A stretch of 5,748 nt of DNA from Armatimonadota bacterium (GTDB lineage: Bacteria > Armatimonadota > UBA10988 > DTZQ01), in contig DTZQ01000422.1 of the NCBI GenBank assembly GCA_012961305.1, positions 1-5,748 of the forward strand, in the 5' to 3' direction. Positions 1 through 5,738 of the stretch are shown piece after piece. The notes under the pieces are model-generated. The model saw nothing but the letters and a program-made list of their open reading frames with translations, was not told the origin of the DNA and did no database searches. The position numbers and the translations under genes are program-made. Position 1 is the first letter of the stretch, and each line of letters begins with the position of its first letter.

Positions 1-10
1 TACAACCACC

Positions 11-98
11 CCTGGCCACCCCGATGCAGGCCACACCCCCTTTCTTCCCCCCGCGTGCGGGGGATAGAGGGGGGGCACCCTGCATCGCGGTGGCCGGG
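11..98. repeat. Long imperfect palindrome downstream of ispA
   Basis: The outer arms 11-30 and 79-98 are inverted copies with 18 of 20 positions complementary; the core arm GGCCACCCCGATGCAGG (14-30) has one mismatch to its partner at 79-95. Inside, a C-run at 36-40 faces a G-run at 69-75, and CCCCCGC / GCGGGGG (48-54 / 57-63) forms a central hairpin with a very tight loop. The whole could fold as one long stem in DNA or RNA. It starts 23 nt beyond the ispA stop. Neither strand has a T-tract after the stem, so a classical intrinsic terminator is unlikely. It may be a dispersed intergenic repeat, an mRNA 3'-end stabiliser, or a barrier between ispA and the next gene. Confidence 0.75.
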
Positions 99-121
99 CA
101 GTGGCATCTGCAACCTGCACC

Positions 122-1012
122 TCACTGTTCACGCTGGACGATGAACGTGGCCAGGGCTCGCAGGGGGTCGGCTTCGGAGCCAAAAGCAGACAGAGCGTCC
201 TGCGCCTGGGCTATAAGTTCCTGCGCGCGGGCCTGGGACTGCTCCAGGCCAAACACATACGGATAGGTGACCTTGGCCCGCTCCTGGTCTCGACCCACTG
301 GCTTACCCAAAGTTTTTTCGTCGCCGATGATGTCCAACACGTCGTCCATAATTTGGAAGGCCAGGCCGATAAGTTTTCCATACTGGGTCAGAGCCTCTAA
401 CTGCTTCTCTGTCGCCCCGCCCAAGATGGCTCCACAGCGCACCGCGGCGCGAATGAGGGCTGTAGTTTTACGCAGGTGGATGGCCTCAACCAAGGCTGCG
501 TCTGGTTCCCGGTGTTCTGCCTCCAAATCCATGACCTGTCCTCCCACCATCCCGGTGGCTCCGGCGGCGGTGCTCAACTCTGCCACCACCCGCACCACTC
601 GCTCGGGCGACACGCCCTTAACCTCCGCGTTTTGGGCTGCCAGTTGAAAACCCAGGGTCAACAAAGCATCCCCGGCCAACAGGGCTGTGGCTTCGTCGAA
701 GGCCCGATGGCAACTTGGCCGGCCGCGGCGAAAGTCGTCATCGTCCATACAGGGCAAGTCATCGTGAATAAGCGAATAGGTATGGACGCACTCGAAGGCG
801 CAGGCTGTAAGTAAGGCTTTTTCCGGCTCGCCCCCTACGGCCGCCACACTGTCCAAAACCAGCATGGGCCGGAGTCGTTTGCCCCCTCCCAAGACGCTGT
901 AGCGCATGGCTTGGTGCAAGCGGGTTGGCGGCGCCTCGGCCGGGGGCAGGTACTCATCCAACGCCCGGTCAATCCACTCCCGCCGGGCCTGCCAGTGGGC
1001 GGGGAAGTTCAT
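122..1012 (-). CDS. ispA: Polyprenyl diphosphate synthase (farnesyl / geranylgeranyl diphosphate synthase, IspA type)
   Basis: This enzyme condenses isopentenyl diphosphate with allylic diphosphates to make farnesyl (or geranylgeranyl) diphosphate, the precursor of undecaprenyl carriers and quinone side chains. The 296-residue product is full length and soluble. Visible motifs are GGGKRLRPML (42-51), the first Asp-rich motif DDLPCMDDDDFRRGRPS (84-100, with the two-residue insertion of the bacterial type), GATGMVGGQVMDL (151-163), LRKTTALI (180-187) and the second Asp-rich motif GLAFQIMDDVLDIIGDEKTL (216-235), followed by GKPVG. Product length cannot be fixed from sequence alone; bacterial FPP synthase is the most likely role. 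The ATG at 1012 has GGTGGAGG 6 nt upstream, inside the end of xseB. The xseB-ispA order is common in bacteria and is often followed by dxs, which would lie off the left edge. No transmembrane part and no missing catalytic residue was seen. Confidence 0.96.
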   Translation of the reverse strand: MNFPAHWQARREWIDRALDEYLPPAEAPPTRLHQAMRYSVLGGGKRLRPMLVLDSVAAVGGEPEKALLTACAFECVHTYSLIHDDLPCMDDDDFRRGRPSCHRAFDEATALLAGDALLTLGFQLAAQNAEVKGVSPERVVRVVAELSTAAGATGMVGGQVMDLEAEHREPDAALVEAIHLRKTTALIRAAVRCGAILGGATEKQLEALTQYGKLIGLAFQIMDDVLDIIGDEKTLGKPVGRDQERAKVTYPYVFGLEQSQARAQELIAQAQDALSAFGSEADPLRALATFIVQREQ

Positions 1013-1301
1013 CTCGTTCCTCCACCTTTAGCGTTCCGTCCGCCTGCTCCCGAAGGATTCTCAATTTCTTCTCCGCCTCGCTCAAGCGAGCCAGGCAGAG
1101 GTTTCGCAGGCGAATGCCCTCCTCATACAATCTAAGCGATTCCTCCAGGGTAAGCGTTCCCCGTTCTAACTGGGCGACTATCTCCTCCCACCGCTGGAGG
1201 GCTTCTTCAAAGGTCAGTTCCTCCCCCGAGGGGGCCCGGCTACCCTGTCCAGTGGTGCATTCGCCCCTTTGTGCCTCTATGACTTCCTCCAGCTCGCTCA
1301 T
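969..1301 (-). CDS. xseB: Exodeoxyribonuclease VII small subunit
   Basis: XseB is the small helical-hairpin subunit that wraps the XseA arm and is needed for stable exonuclease VII. The family core is clear at about residues 30-85: FEEALQRWEEIVAQLERGTL, then LEESLRLYEEGIRLRNLC and a final helix with SEAEKKLRIL. At 110 residues it is longer than the usual 60-80. The first 29 residues (polar, Gly/Thr/Glu-rich) and the last 25 or so (Pro-rich, ending PLAGPAGVD) fall outside the core and look disordered. The ATG at 1301 overlaps the xseA stop in an ATGA and is preceded by GGAGGGAGGA, so I prefer it despite the extension. A CTG in front of the core is a weaker alternative because its purine run sits too close. 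The 3' end overlaps ispA by 44 nt, so the unusual C-terminal tail partly reflects the embedded ispA ribosome binding site and start. Confidence 0.92.
   Translation of the reverse strand: MSELEEVIEAQRGECTTGQGSRAPSGEELTFEEALQRWEEIVAQLERGTLTLEESLRLYEEGIRLRNLCLARLSEAEKKLRILREQADGTLKVEERDELPRPLAGPAGVD
1019..1026 (-). promoter_or_regulatory. Ribosome binding site for ispA (inside xseB)
   Basis: GGTGGAGG with a 6-nt spacer to the ATG at 1012. It lies inside the xseB coding region and supports the 44-nt xseB/ispA overlap. Confidence 0.8.
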
Positions 1302-2581
1302 TCCTTGTCCTCCCTCCTAGCGGGCACTATCCCTTCAATCCAACAGGTCACCCGTCCATCGCGCAGGAGCACCTCGCCATGGCGACCCACCCGCGCCTTG
1401 GTGACGGTATCCACAACCTCCCGCCCTGGCAACTGCAGGAAAATACTGTATCCTCGCTCCAGCACATTGCGGGGATTAAGGGCCTCCAGCGTCTGAGCCA
1501 GGGCGGTTACTCGTTCCCGCCGCTGGCGGGAGTCATTTTCTTCGGCTCGCTGCTGGCGCTCAGCGAGTTCGTCCACCATTTGGACCCAAGCCTCCCAGCG
1601 CTCCTCCGGGTGGGTCATGACCCGACGTTGGGCCAGGGCCTCCACCCTTTGACGCGCCTGTTCCACCCCTCGGGTCAGGGCCTGTTCCAGGCGGGTCTCC
1701 AACTGGCGCACGCGGGCCAGCCATTCTTCCCGATTAGGAACGACCACTTCCGCGGCCGCGGAGGGAGTGGGGGCCCGGCGGTCAGCCACGAAATCGGCAA
1801 TGGTAAAATCGGTCTCATGGCCTACTGCACTGACCACCGGCACTCGCGAGGCCGCGATGGCTCGGGCCAGCGCTTCGTCGTTAAAGGCCCACAAATCCTC
1901 TATGGAACCGCCACCCCGCCCCAGGATAATGACTTCTACTTCCTCCCGCCGGTTCAGCACTTCCAAGGCATGTATTAGGGCCGGAACGGCCTCGGCTCCC
2001 TGCACCAGGGAAGGGTACAGCAGGATTTGCACACTGCCCCACCGGCGGCGGATGATGCTGCAGATGTCCCGCAGGGCCGCTCCCGCTTCCGAAGTGATAA
2101 CTCCCACTGTGCGGGGGAAGGCCGGCAGGGGTCGCTTACGAGCCGGGTCGAACAGTCCCTCGGCTTCTAACCGGCGCTTCAGGGCCTCGAAGGCTGCATA
2201 TAACGCTCCTGGGCCCGCGTAAGTCAACCGTCTGACGTAAAGTTGATACTGTCCCCCCGGCTCGTAAACTGCCACCCGCCCTTCGGCGATGACCTGCAGT
2301 CCGTCTTGGGGTCGGAAAGACAAGTAGGCCGCCTCCCGGCGGAACATCACGCACCGCAGTTGGCTGCGGGCATCCTTCAGGGTGAAATAGTGATGTCCTG
2401 AGGTGTGCACCTTGTAGTTAGACAGTTCACCCTGCACACGCACCTGCTGCAGCGTTTCACAATTTTCCAGCAGCGCGGCCACCAAGCGAGTTATTTGGGT
2501 GACCGAGAAGGGCCTTGGAGCCTCAGGACCCTTCGCGGTTTCGCTGCTGGCGAGCCAAGTTGCCCAAGATGCCGTTGACAA
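1298..2581 (-). CDS. xseA: Exodeoxyribonuclease VII large subunit
   Basis: XseA is the catalytic subunit of exonuclease VII, which degrades single-stranded DNA from both ends into short oligonucleotides in complex with several XseB copies. The 427-residue product has an N-terminal OB-fold (about 24-120, with VRVQGELSNYK and SGHHYFTLKD at 48-70) and a catalytic domain (about 145-280). The latter holds GVITSEAGAALRDI, the GRGGGSIEDLWAFNDE motif (221-236) and GHETDFTIADFVADRRAPTP (254-273). A long coiled-coil arm (about 284-365) follows, then the C-terminal LNPRNVLERGYSI (368-380). The start is TTG at 2581, inside the end of nusB. GAGGAG lies 10 nt upstream, and no other usual start codon occurs before the conserved PFSVTQITRLV. 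The stop overlaps the xseB ATG (ATGA), consistent with coupled production of the two subunits. Identification is firm; the start is probable. Confidence 0.96.
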   Translation of the reverse strand: MSTASWATWLASSETAKGPEAPRPFSVTQITRLVAALLENCETLQQVRVQGELSNYKVHTSGHHYFTLKDARSQLRCVMFRREAAYLSFRPQDGLQVIAEGRVAVYEPGGQYQLYVRRLTYAGPGALYAAFEALKRRLEAEGLFDPARKRPLPAFPRTVGVITSEAGAALRDICSIIRRRWGSVQILLYPSLVQGAEAVPALIHALEVLNRREEVEVIILGRGGGSIEDLWAFNDEALARAIAASRVPVVSAVGHETDFTIADFVADRRAPTPSAAAEVVVPNREEWLARVRQLETRLEQALTRGVEQARQRVEALAQRRVMTHPEERWEAWVQMVDELAERQQRAEENDSRQRRERVTALAQTLEALNPRNVLERGYSIFLQLPGREVVDTVTKARVGRHGEVLLRDGRVTCWIEGIVPARREDKE

Positions 2582-2942
2582 ATTTGTGAGACTCCTCAGT
2601 ACTGTACTTCTTGGCCAATTCTACTGCTTCATTGATGGATACGCTGGCCGGGATGTCATCGCAGTACAGAAGTTCATAGGCGGCTAAGCGCAAGATAGCC
2701 CGGTCTACACTGGCCATGCGAGAAACCGGCCACTCCCCGGAGAGTTGGTTCAGCACCGCGTCAATTTCCCCCAAGTGTTCCAGCGTACCCCGGGCCAGTT
2801 CCACCCCGAAGTTCCAGGCTTCCGGCGGCAGGTTGCATTCTAACTGGTTGATTTCCACTACGTAACCCAAAGGCAAACTGGCCACGTCCACCTGAAACAG
2901 CAAACTCAAAGCCTGTTCACGTCCTAAACTTCGCCGCCGCAC
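2523..2942 (-). CDS. nusB: Transcription antitermination factor NusB
   Basis: NusB binds boxA RNA together with NusE (ribosomal protein S10) and supports antitermination and processing of rRNA transcripts. The 139-residue product is all helical and typical in length. It has a basic N-terminus (RRRSLGREQALSLLFQVD, about 2-19) and the signature C-terminal half: a Trp-containing WPVSRMASVDRAILRLAAYE (71-90), then DIPASVSINEAVELAKKYS (96-114) and FVNGILGNLA (121-130). I chose the GTG at 2942 because GGAGGGG lies 7 nt upstream and the protein then begins as NusB proteins do. An in-frame GTG at 3011 would add 23 residues with no family resemblance. The gene starts 69 nt after accC, the widest gap inside the block, and its end overlaps xseA by 59 nt. 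In many Firmicutes an Asp23-family gene precedes nusB and folD follows it; neither is present here. Confidence 0.95.
   Translation of the reverse strand: MRRRSLGREQALSLLFQVDVASLPLGYVVEINQLECNLPPEAWNFGVELARGTLEHLGEIDAVLNQLSGEWPVSRMASVDRAILRLAAYELLYCDDIPASVSINEAVELAKKYSTEESHKFVNGILGNLARQQRNREGS
2592..2597 (-). promoter_or_regulatory. Ribosome binding site for xseA (inside nusB)
   Basis: GAGGAG, 10 nt before the TTG at 2581 and lying within the nusB coding region. It supports the TTG start and the 59-nt nusB/xseA overlap. Confidence 0.65.
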
Positions 2943-2949
2943 CTTAATT

Positions 2950-2956
2950 CCCCTCC
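2950..2956 (-). promoter_or_regulatory. Ribosome binding site for nusB
   Basis: GGAGGGG with a 7-nt spacer to the GTG at 2942. It decides the nusB start, because the upstream in-frame GTG at 3011 gives a non-conserved N-terminus. Confidence 0.8.
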
Positions 2957-3011
2957 GCCTTGGTCTGAAAATAGCCCCCGTTACGGACACTAACCACTGC
3001 CCATCAAGCAC

Positions 3012-4364
3012 CTAAACCGCGATACCCATACGCCGTTGGAGGAAGTTAGTGTTGATTTCGCCCCGGCGGAAGAAGGCATTAGCCAGAATGCGCCGGTGGA
3101 AATCCAGATTGGTCTTGACCCCCTCGATTTCCAACTCCTGCAGGGCTCGTTCCATGCGGGAGATGGCTTCCTCCCGGTCGCTGCCCCAAGCAATGACCTT
3201 GGCCAGCAAGGGGTCGTAAAAGGAGGACACTCGATAGCCGGGATAAATGTGAGTATCCACGCGTACACCGATGCCCCCGGGCAACATACAGTGGGTAATT
3301 TCCCCGGTACAGGGTTGAAATCCCTGTTCCGGGTCTACTGCCATGATGCGACATTCAATGGCGTGACCACGCAACCTAAGGTCGCGCTGCCGATATGGTA
3401 ACCTCTCCCCAGCCGCGACGCGAATCTGTTCCTTGACGAGGTCCAAGCCGGTCACACATTCAGTTACGGGGTGTTCCACCTGGACCCGGGTGTTCATTTC
3501 CATGAAATAGAACTTGTTGTCTTGGTCGAGCAGAAACTCCACGGTGCCGGCGTTGGCATATTTGACTGCCCGGGCGGCTTTCACTGCTGCTTCCCCCAAC
3601 CGATGTCGCAGGGCCGGATTGACCGCCACCGAAGGAGCCTCCTCCAACATCTTCTGGTGGTACGAGGTCTGGATAGAACACTCCCGCTCGAACAAATGCA
3701 CAACATGGCCATGCTGGTCGGCCAGGATTTGCACTTCTATGTGGCGGGGTTCGGAAATGTACTTTTCCACGTACACCGTGCCATCCCCGAAAGCGGCTTC
3801 AGCCTCCCGTCGGGCGGTTTTAATAGCACGTTGTAAATCCTCCGCATTGTGGGCCAACCGCATCCCTCGTCCCCCTCCCCCGGCGGCGGCTTTGATGATG
3901 ACTGGATAACCCACCTCCTCCGCAAAGCGCAAGGCCTCGGCGCCATTATCGCTGCAATGGTTGAGGCCGGGCACCACGGGCACCCCAACTTCCTGCATAG
4001 TTTGCCGCGCCACCGCTTTGTTGCCCATGAGTTCCATGGCTTGGGGAGGAGGGCCGATGAAGGTGAGGTTGCAGGCCTCACAGTTCTCTGCAAACTCCGG
4101 CTTTTCCGCTAAGCCACCGTAGCCGGGGTGAATGGCATCGGCGCCGGTGATAACCGCCGCCATGATGATATTGGGAATGTTCAAGTAACTCTCCCGCATG
4201 GGCGGGGGACCTATGCGTACAGTTTCATCGGCCAGGCGCACATGCAGCGCATCTTCGTCCGCCTCAGAGTAAATCGCTACTGTGGCGATTTTCATCTCTC
4301 GGCAGGCCCGGATAATGCGCACCGCGATTTCGCCCCGGTCGGCAATTAAGATTTTCTTAAACAC
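3012..4364 (-). CDS. accC: Biotin carboxylase (acetyl-CoA carboxylase AccC-like), divergent
   Basis: AccC uses ATP and bicarbonate to carboxylate biotin on the carrier protein, the first half-reaction of acetyl-CoA carboxylase. The 450-residue length is normal. The N-terminal domain (MFKKILIADRGEIAVRI, HPGYG at 79-83), the ATP-grasp domain with the glycine-rich loop KAAAGGGGRGMR (158-169), and the C-terminal domain are all present. Visible counterparts of E. coli catalytic or binding residues are K116, K158, E200, H208, K238, E276, E289, N291, R293, Q295, E297 and R339. Several motifs are unusual: ADRGE for ANRGE, HPGYGGLAEK for HPGYGFLAEN, QTSYHQK (232-238) for QRRHQK with one extra residue, MAVDP for NAEDP, and PCTG for PSPG. 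It may be active on another carrier, or it may be a specialised paralogue. The start is GTG at 4364 with GGGAGGAG 7 nt upstream. No accA or accD is in view. The family call is firm; normal ACC function is uncertain. Confidence 0.93.
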   Translation of the reverse strand: MFKKILIADRGEIAVRIIRACREMKIATVAIYSEADEDALHVRLADETVRIGPPPMRESYLNIPNIIMAAVITGADAIHPGYGGLAEKPEFAENCEACNLTFIGPPPQAMELMGNKAVARQTMQEVGVPVVPGLNHCSDNGAEALRFAEEVGYPVIIKAAAGGGGRGMRLAHNAEDLQRAIKTARREAEAAFGDGTVYVEKYISEPRHIEVQILADQHGHVVHLFERECSIQTSYHQKMLEEAPSVAVNPALRHRLGEAAVKAARAVKYANAGTVEFLLDQDNKFYFMEMNTRVQVEHPVTECVTGLDLVKEQIRVAAGERLPYRQRDLRLRGHAIECRIMAVDPEQGFQPCTGEITHCMLPGGIGVRVDTHIYPGYRVSSFYDPLLAKVIAWGSDREEAISRMERALQELEIEGVKTNLDFHRRILANAFFRRGEINTNFLQRRMGIAV

Positions 4365-4371
4365 AGGCCAA

Positions 4372-4379
4372 CTCCTCCC
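4372..4379 (-). promoter_or_regulatory. Ribosome binding site for accC
   Basis: GGGAGGAG, immediately after the stop of the prepilin-like gene and 7 nt before the GTG start of accC at 4364. It supports GTG as the true start, which also gives the standard N-terminus MFKKILIA. Confidence 0.8.
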
Positions 4380-4748
4380 TCAAAACTGCTCGTGTCCTGG
4401 GTGGACACAGCGGACCTTACCGGTACGAGGGTCATATTGATAAGGCTCCCCCCCTACCGGACAGCGGAAAAATTCCTCGCCCACTCCCAAATTAAGGGCT
4501 TTTAGATTAGGTGGGTTGCCCTGGCCAGTCATCTGATACATCTGGATGGCCTGGCGGATTTGGAGGAGGTTACTTTTACATTCCAGGCCGCTGGCTCGTT
4601 CCATGGCCGCTTGGGGCACCGGAGTTGCTTCGCCCCCTTTCCCCCTCTGGCCATGGGGATAGAAAAACCAATAGGCCAGCCCCAAGAGGATGACTATCAC
4701 GACCAGCAGACCCACTAAAGTTTGGCCTCGTAGTTTCCTTTGGTTCAT
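4380..4748 (-). CDS. Small type IV prepilin / pseudopilin-like membrane protein
   Basis: The 122-residue product starts with a basic leader (MNQRKLRG), followed by one hydrophobic helix at about residues 10-30 and then a soluble domain. This resembles a prepilin cleaved after Gly8 (G|QTLVGLLVVIVILL), but the usual Phe+1 is Gln and the usual Glu+5 is Gly13. The segment CKSNLLQIRQAIQMYQ (57-72) looks like the start of a GspG/ComGC-type globular domain, and the C-terminus carries RCPVGGEPYQYDPRTGKVRC (95-114). Cysteines at 57, 96 and 114 could form a disulfide or bind metal. The ATG at 4748 lies 10 nt after the accB-like stop, with AAGGA upstream, and the gene ends 15 nt before accC. A longer reading from 4934 would run far inside accB and is rejected. 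Such a gene between accB and accC is unexpected. The topology is well supported; the pilin assignment is tentative because of the Glu+5 loss. Confidence 0.72.
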   Translation of the reverse strand: MNQRKLRGQTLVGLLVVIVILLGLAYWFFYPHGQRGKGGEATPVPQAAMERASGLECKSNLLQIRQAIQMYQMTGQGNPPNLKALNLGVGEEFFRCPVGGEPYQYDPRTGKVRCVHPGHEQF

Positions 4749-4758
4749 GGCTTTTCCT

Positions 4759-5232
4759 TCACTCCCCTTCGCCCAAGGGTTCCACGGTGAACAGTTCCTG
4801 GCCGTACTCAACAGGCTGCTCGTTCTCCGCGAAAATGCCAATAATGCGGCCGCGCACCGGACTGCGCACCTCACTGAGCACCCGCATAGACTCAATAGCA
4901 GCAATGGTTTGCCCCTCCTCCACCACACTGCCAATTTCCACCAGCGGCGGTCCCTCAGACCCCAGTCCTCGATAGAATATCCCTACCAGATGGGATTTAA
5001 CCAATACATGCGCCGGCTCAGCCACCGGTTCCTCCACAGGGACCATTTCCGCCGGCTCCGTTGGCGCCGGAACGGGGGCTAACTCCCCCGCTGGCGGCAC
5101 CATGGGCAGCGCCGGCGGGCGCTTTTTTACCGTAATCCGCTGCTCTCCATGCTGGAGGGTTAGTTCGGTAATCGCCGCCTCCCGTACCAAGGCCAGAATT
5201 TCGCGCAGGTATTCCAAATCCACGACTCTCAC
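4759..5232 (-). CDS. accB: AccB-like biotin carboxyl carrier domain protein lacking the biotin-accepting lysine
   Basis: The 157-residue product has the full AccB architecture. A short helical N-terminal region (1-38) is followed by a Pro/Ala-rich linker (about 39-75) and a C-terminal biotinyl-type barrel (about 77-152) with VGIFYR, PPLVEIGSVVEEGQ and ENEQPVEYGQELF. In the family the hairpin reads E-A-M-K-M/L and that Lys carries biotin, which shuttles carboxyl groups from AccC to the carboxyltransferase. Here it reads ESMRVLSE, with Arg at 117 (codon CGG, 4884-4882). There is no lysine after K79, so no nearby residue could substitute. The protein is thus probably not biotinylated; I infer a regulatory or structural role, or loss of function. 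The GTG at 5232 overlaps the previous stop (GTGA) and has GGAGG only 3 nt upstream. A second GTG at 5223 would give MDLEYLREIL and a 12-nt spacing, and is a real alternative. The symbol reflects homology, not proven activity. Confidence 0.9.
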   Translation of the reverse strand: MRVVDLEYLREILALVREAAITELTLQHGEQRITVKKRPPALPMVPPAGELAPVPAPTEPAEMVPVEEPVAEPAHVLVKSHLVGIFYRGLGSEGPPLVEIGSVVEEGQTIAAIESMRVLSEVRSPVRGRIIGIFAENEQPVEYGQELFTVEPLGEGE

Positions 5233-5738
5233 TTGCCTCCGGTCACCGACTCTGGAGCGGCTTCCCCTTCCTCCACCTCCGTTATCTCAACGGTTTCAGG
5301 AACCTGCTGGCGCAGGGCCTCAACCTCCGTTGCTAAACGCTGTACTTCCTGCCTGAGTTCCTCCCATTCTTCCCTGGTGGGAAAGGCATCGAGTCGCTGC
5401 AGCGCCCGCTCACATTGGACTACCCGGATTTCCATCTCCCCCAAGGCCTGGCGCAAAGTGGCCATCTGCTGCTCTCCGGCCCGGTAGATGTCGTGGAAGA
5501 ACTCCAGCCGTTCGCGCATACTGTTGATTTCCCGGTAAACTAAGCCCACATCCCGCTGCGTGGCCTCGAGGCTCTGTCGCAGACGGCGCATCTCCTCTAA
5601 CACGTATTCCAGTTGCTTCTCGAGGTTCTCTACCCGCTCCTCCAACTTTTCCAACCGTTCCTCAATGGAACCCAAGCGCCGCTCATGCTCCTCCAATATC
5701 GCCTCAAGGCGGTCCATACGCTCCTCAAGGTGCTCCAT
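5229..5738 (-). CDS. Coiled-coil protein of unknown function (start may lie beyond the window)
   Basis: I do not recognise a family. The 169-residue product is almost entirely charged coiled coil. From residue 1 to about 60 it runs in clean seven-residue blocks rich in Glu, Arg and Leu (for example EERLEKL, EERVENL). A less regular helical part covers about 60-110, and a second heptad stretch covers about 118-144 (EEWEELRQEVQRLATEVEAL). The tail (about 145-169) is acidic and probably disordered. No signal peptide or membrane segment is visible, so it is probably cytosolic. The ATG at 5738 follows GAGGAG by only 3 nt, and the frame stays open to the window edge. The last three upstream codons (Glu-Glu-Cys) fit the heptad pattern, so the real start could be further right. 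The stop overlaps the accB-like start as GTGA, which implies translational coupling. Such low-complexity coils give spurious matches to SMC and myosin proteins, so function should not be inferred from similarity. Confidence 0.8.
   Translation of the reverse strand: MEHLEERMDRLEAILEEHERRLGSIEERLEKLEERVENLEKQLEYVLEEMRRLRQSLEATQRDVGLVYREINSMRERLEFFHDIYRAGEQQMATLRQALGEMEIRVVQCERALQRLDAFPTREEWEELRQEVQRLATEVEALRQQVPETVEITEVEEGEAAPESVTGGK

Noticed and set aside
11..98. Palindrome as a rho-independent terminator of the operon
   Set aside because: The stem is long and GC-rich, but neither strand has a T-run after it within view.
1223..1234. CCCCC-GA-GGGGG inverted repeat
   Set aside because: It is inside the xseB reading frame, has a loop of only 2 nt and no T-tract; probably chance in GC-rich sequence.
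1379..1978. 199-codon open frame on the plus strand
   Set aside because: It lies wholly opposite the conserved xseA coding sequence and its translation shows no domain-like pattern; it is a GC-rich antisense shadow.
2523..3011. Longer NusB beginning at GTG 3011
   Set aside because: The extra 23 residues do not resemble NusB N-termini, while GTG 2942 has a strong SD and gives a normal start.
4882..4884. Sequencing error as the cause of the AccB Lys-to-Arg change
   Set aside because: CGG is two or more substitutions from a Lys codon, the frame is intact, and adjacent hairpin residues are also atypical (Ser for Ala, Val for Met/Leu), so a single read error does not explain it. Confirmation in relatives would still be decisive.
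4380..4934. Longer 184-residue version of the prepilin-like protein
   Set aside because: It would overlap the accB-like gene by about 176 nt, and the added N-terminus looks like out-of-frame translation. The ATG at 4748 with its SD gives a sensible leader and membrane helix.
4690..5082. 130-codon plus-strand open frame opposite the accB-like gene
   Set aside because: Its product is His/Arg/Leu-rich without recognisable motifs, and it crosses two well-supported minus-strand genes.
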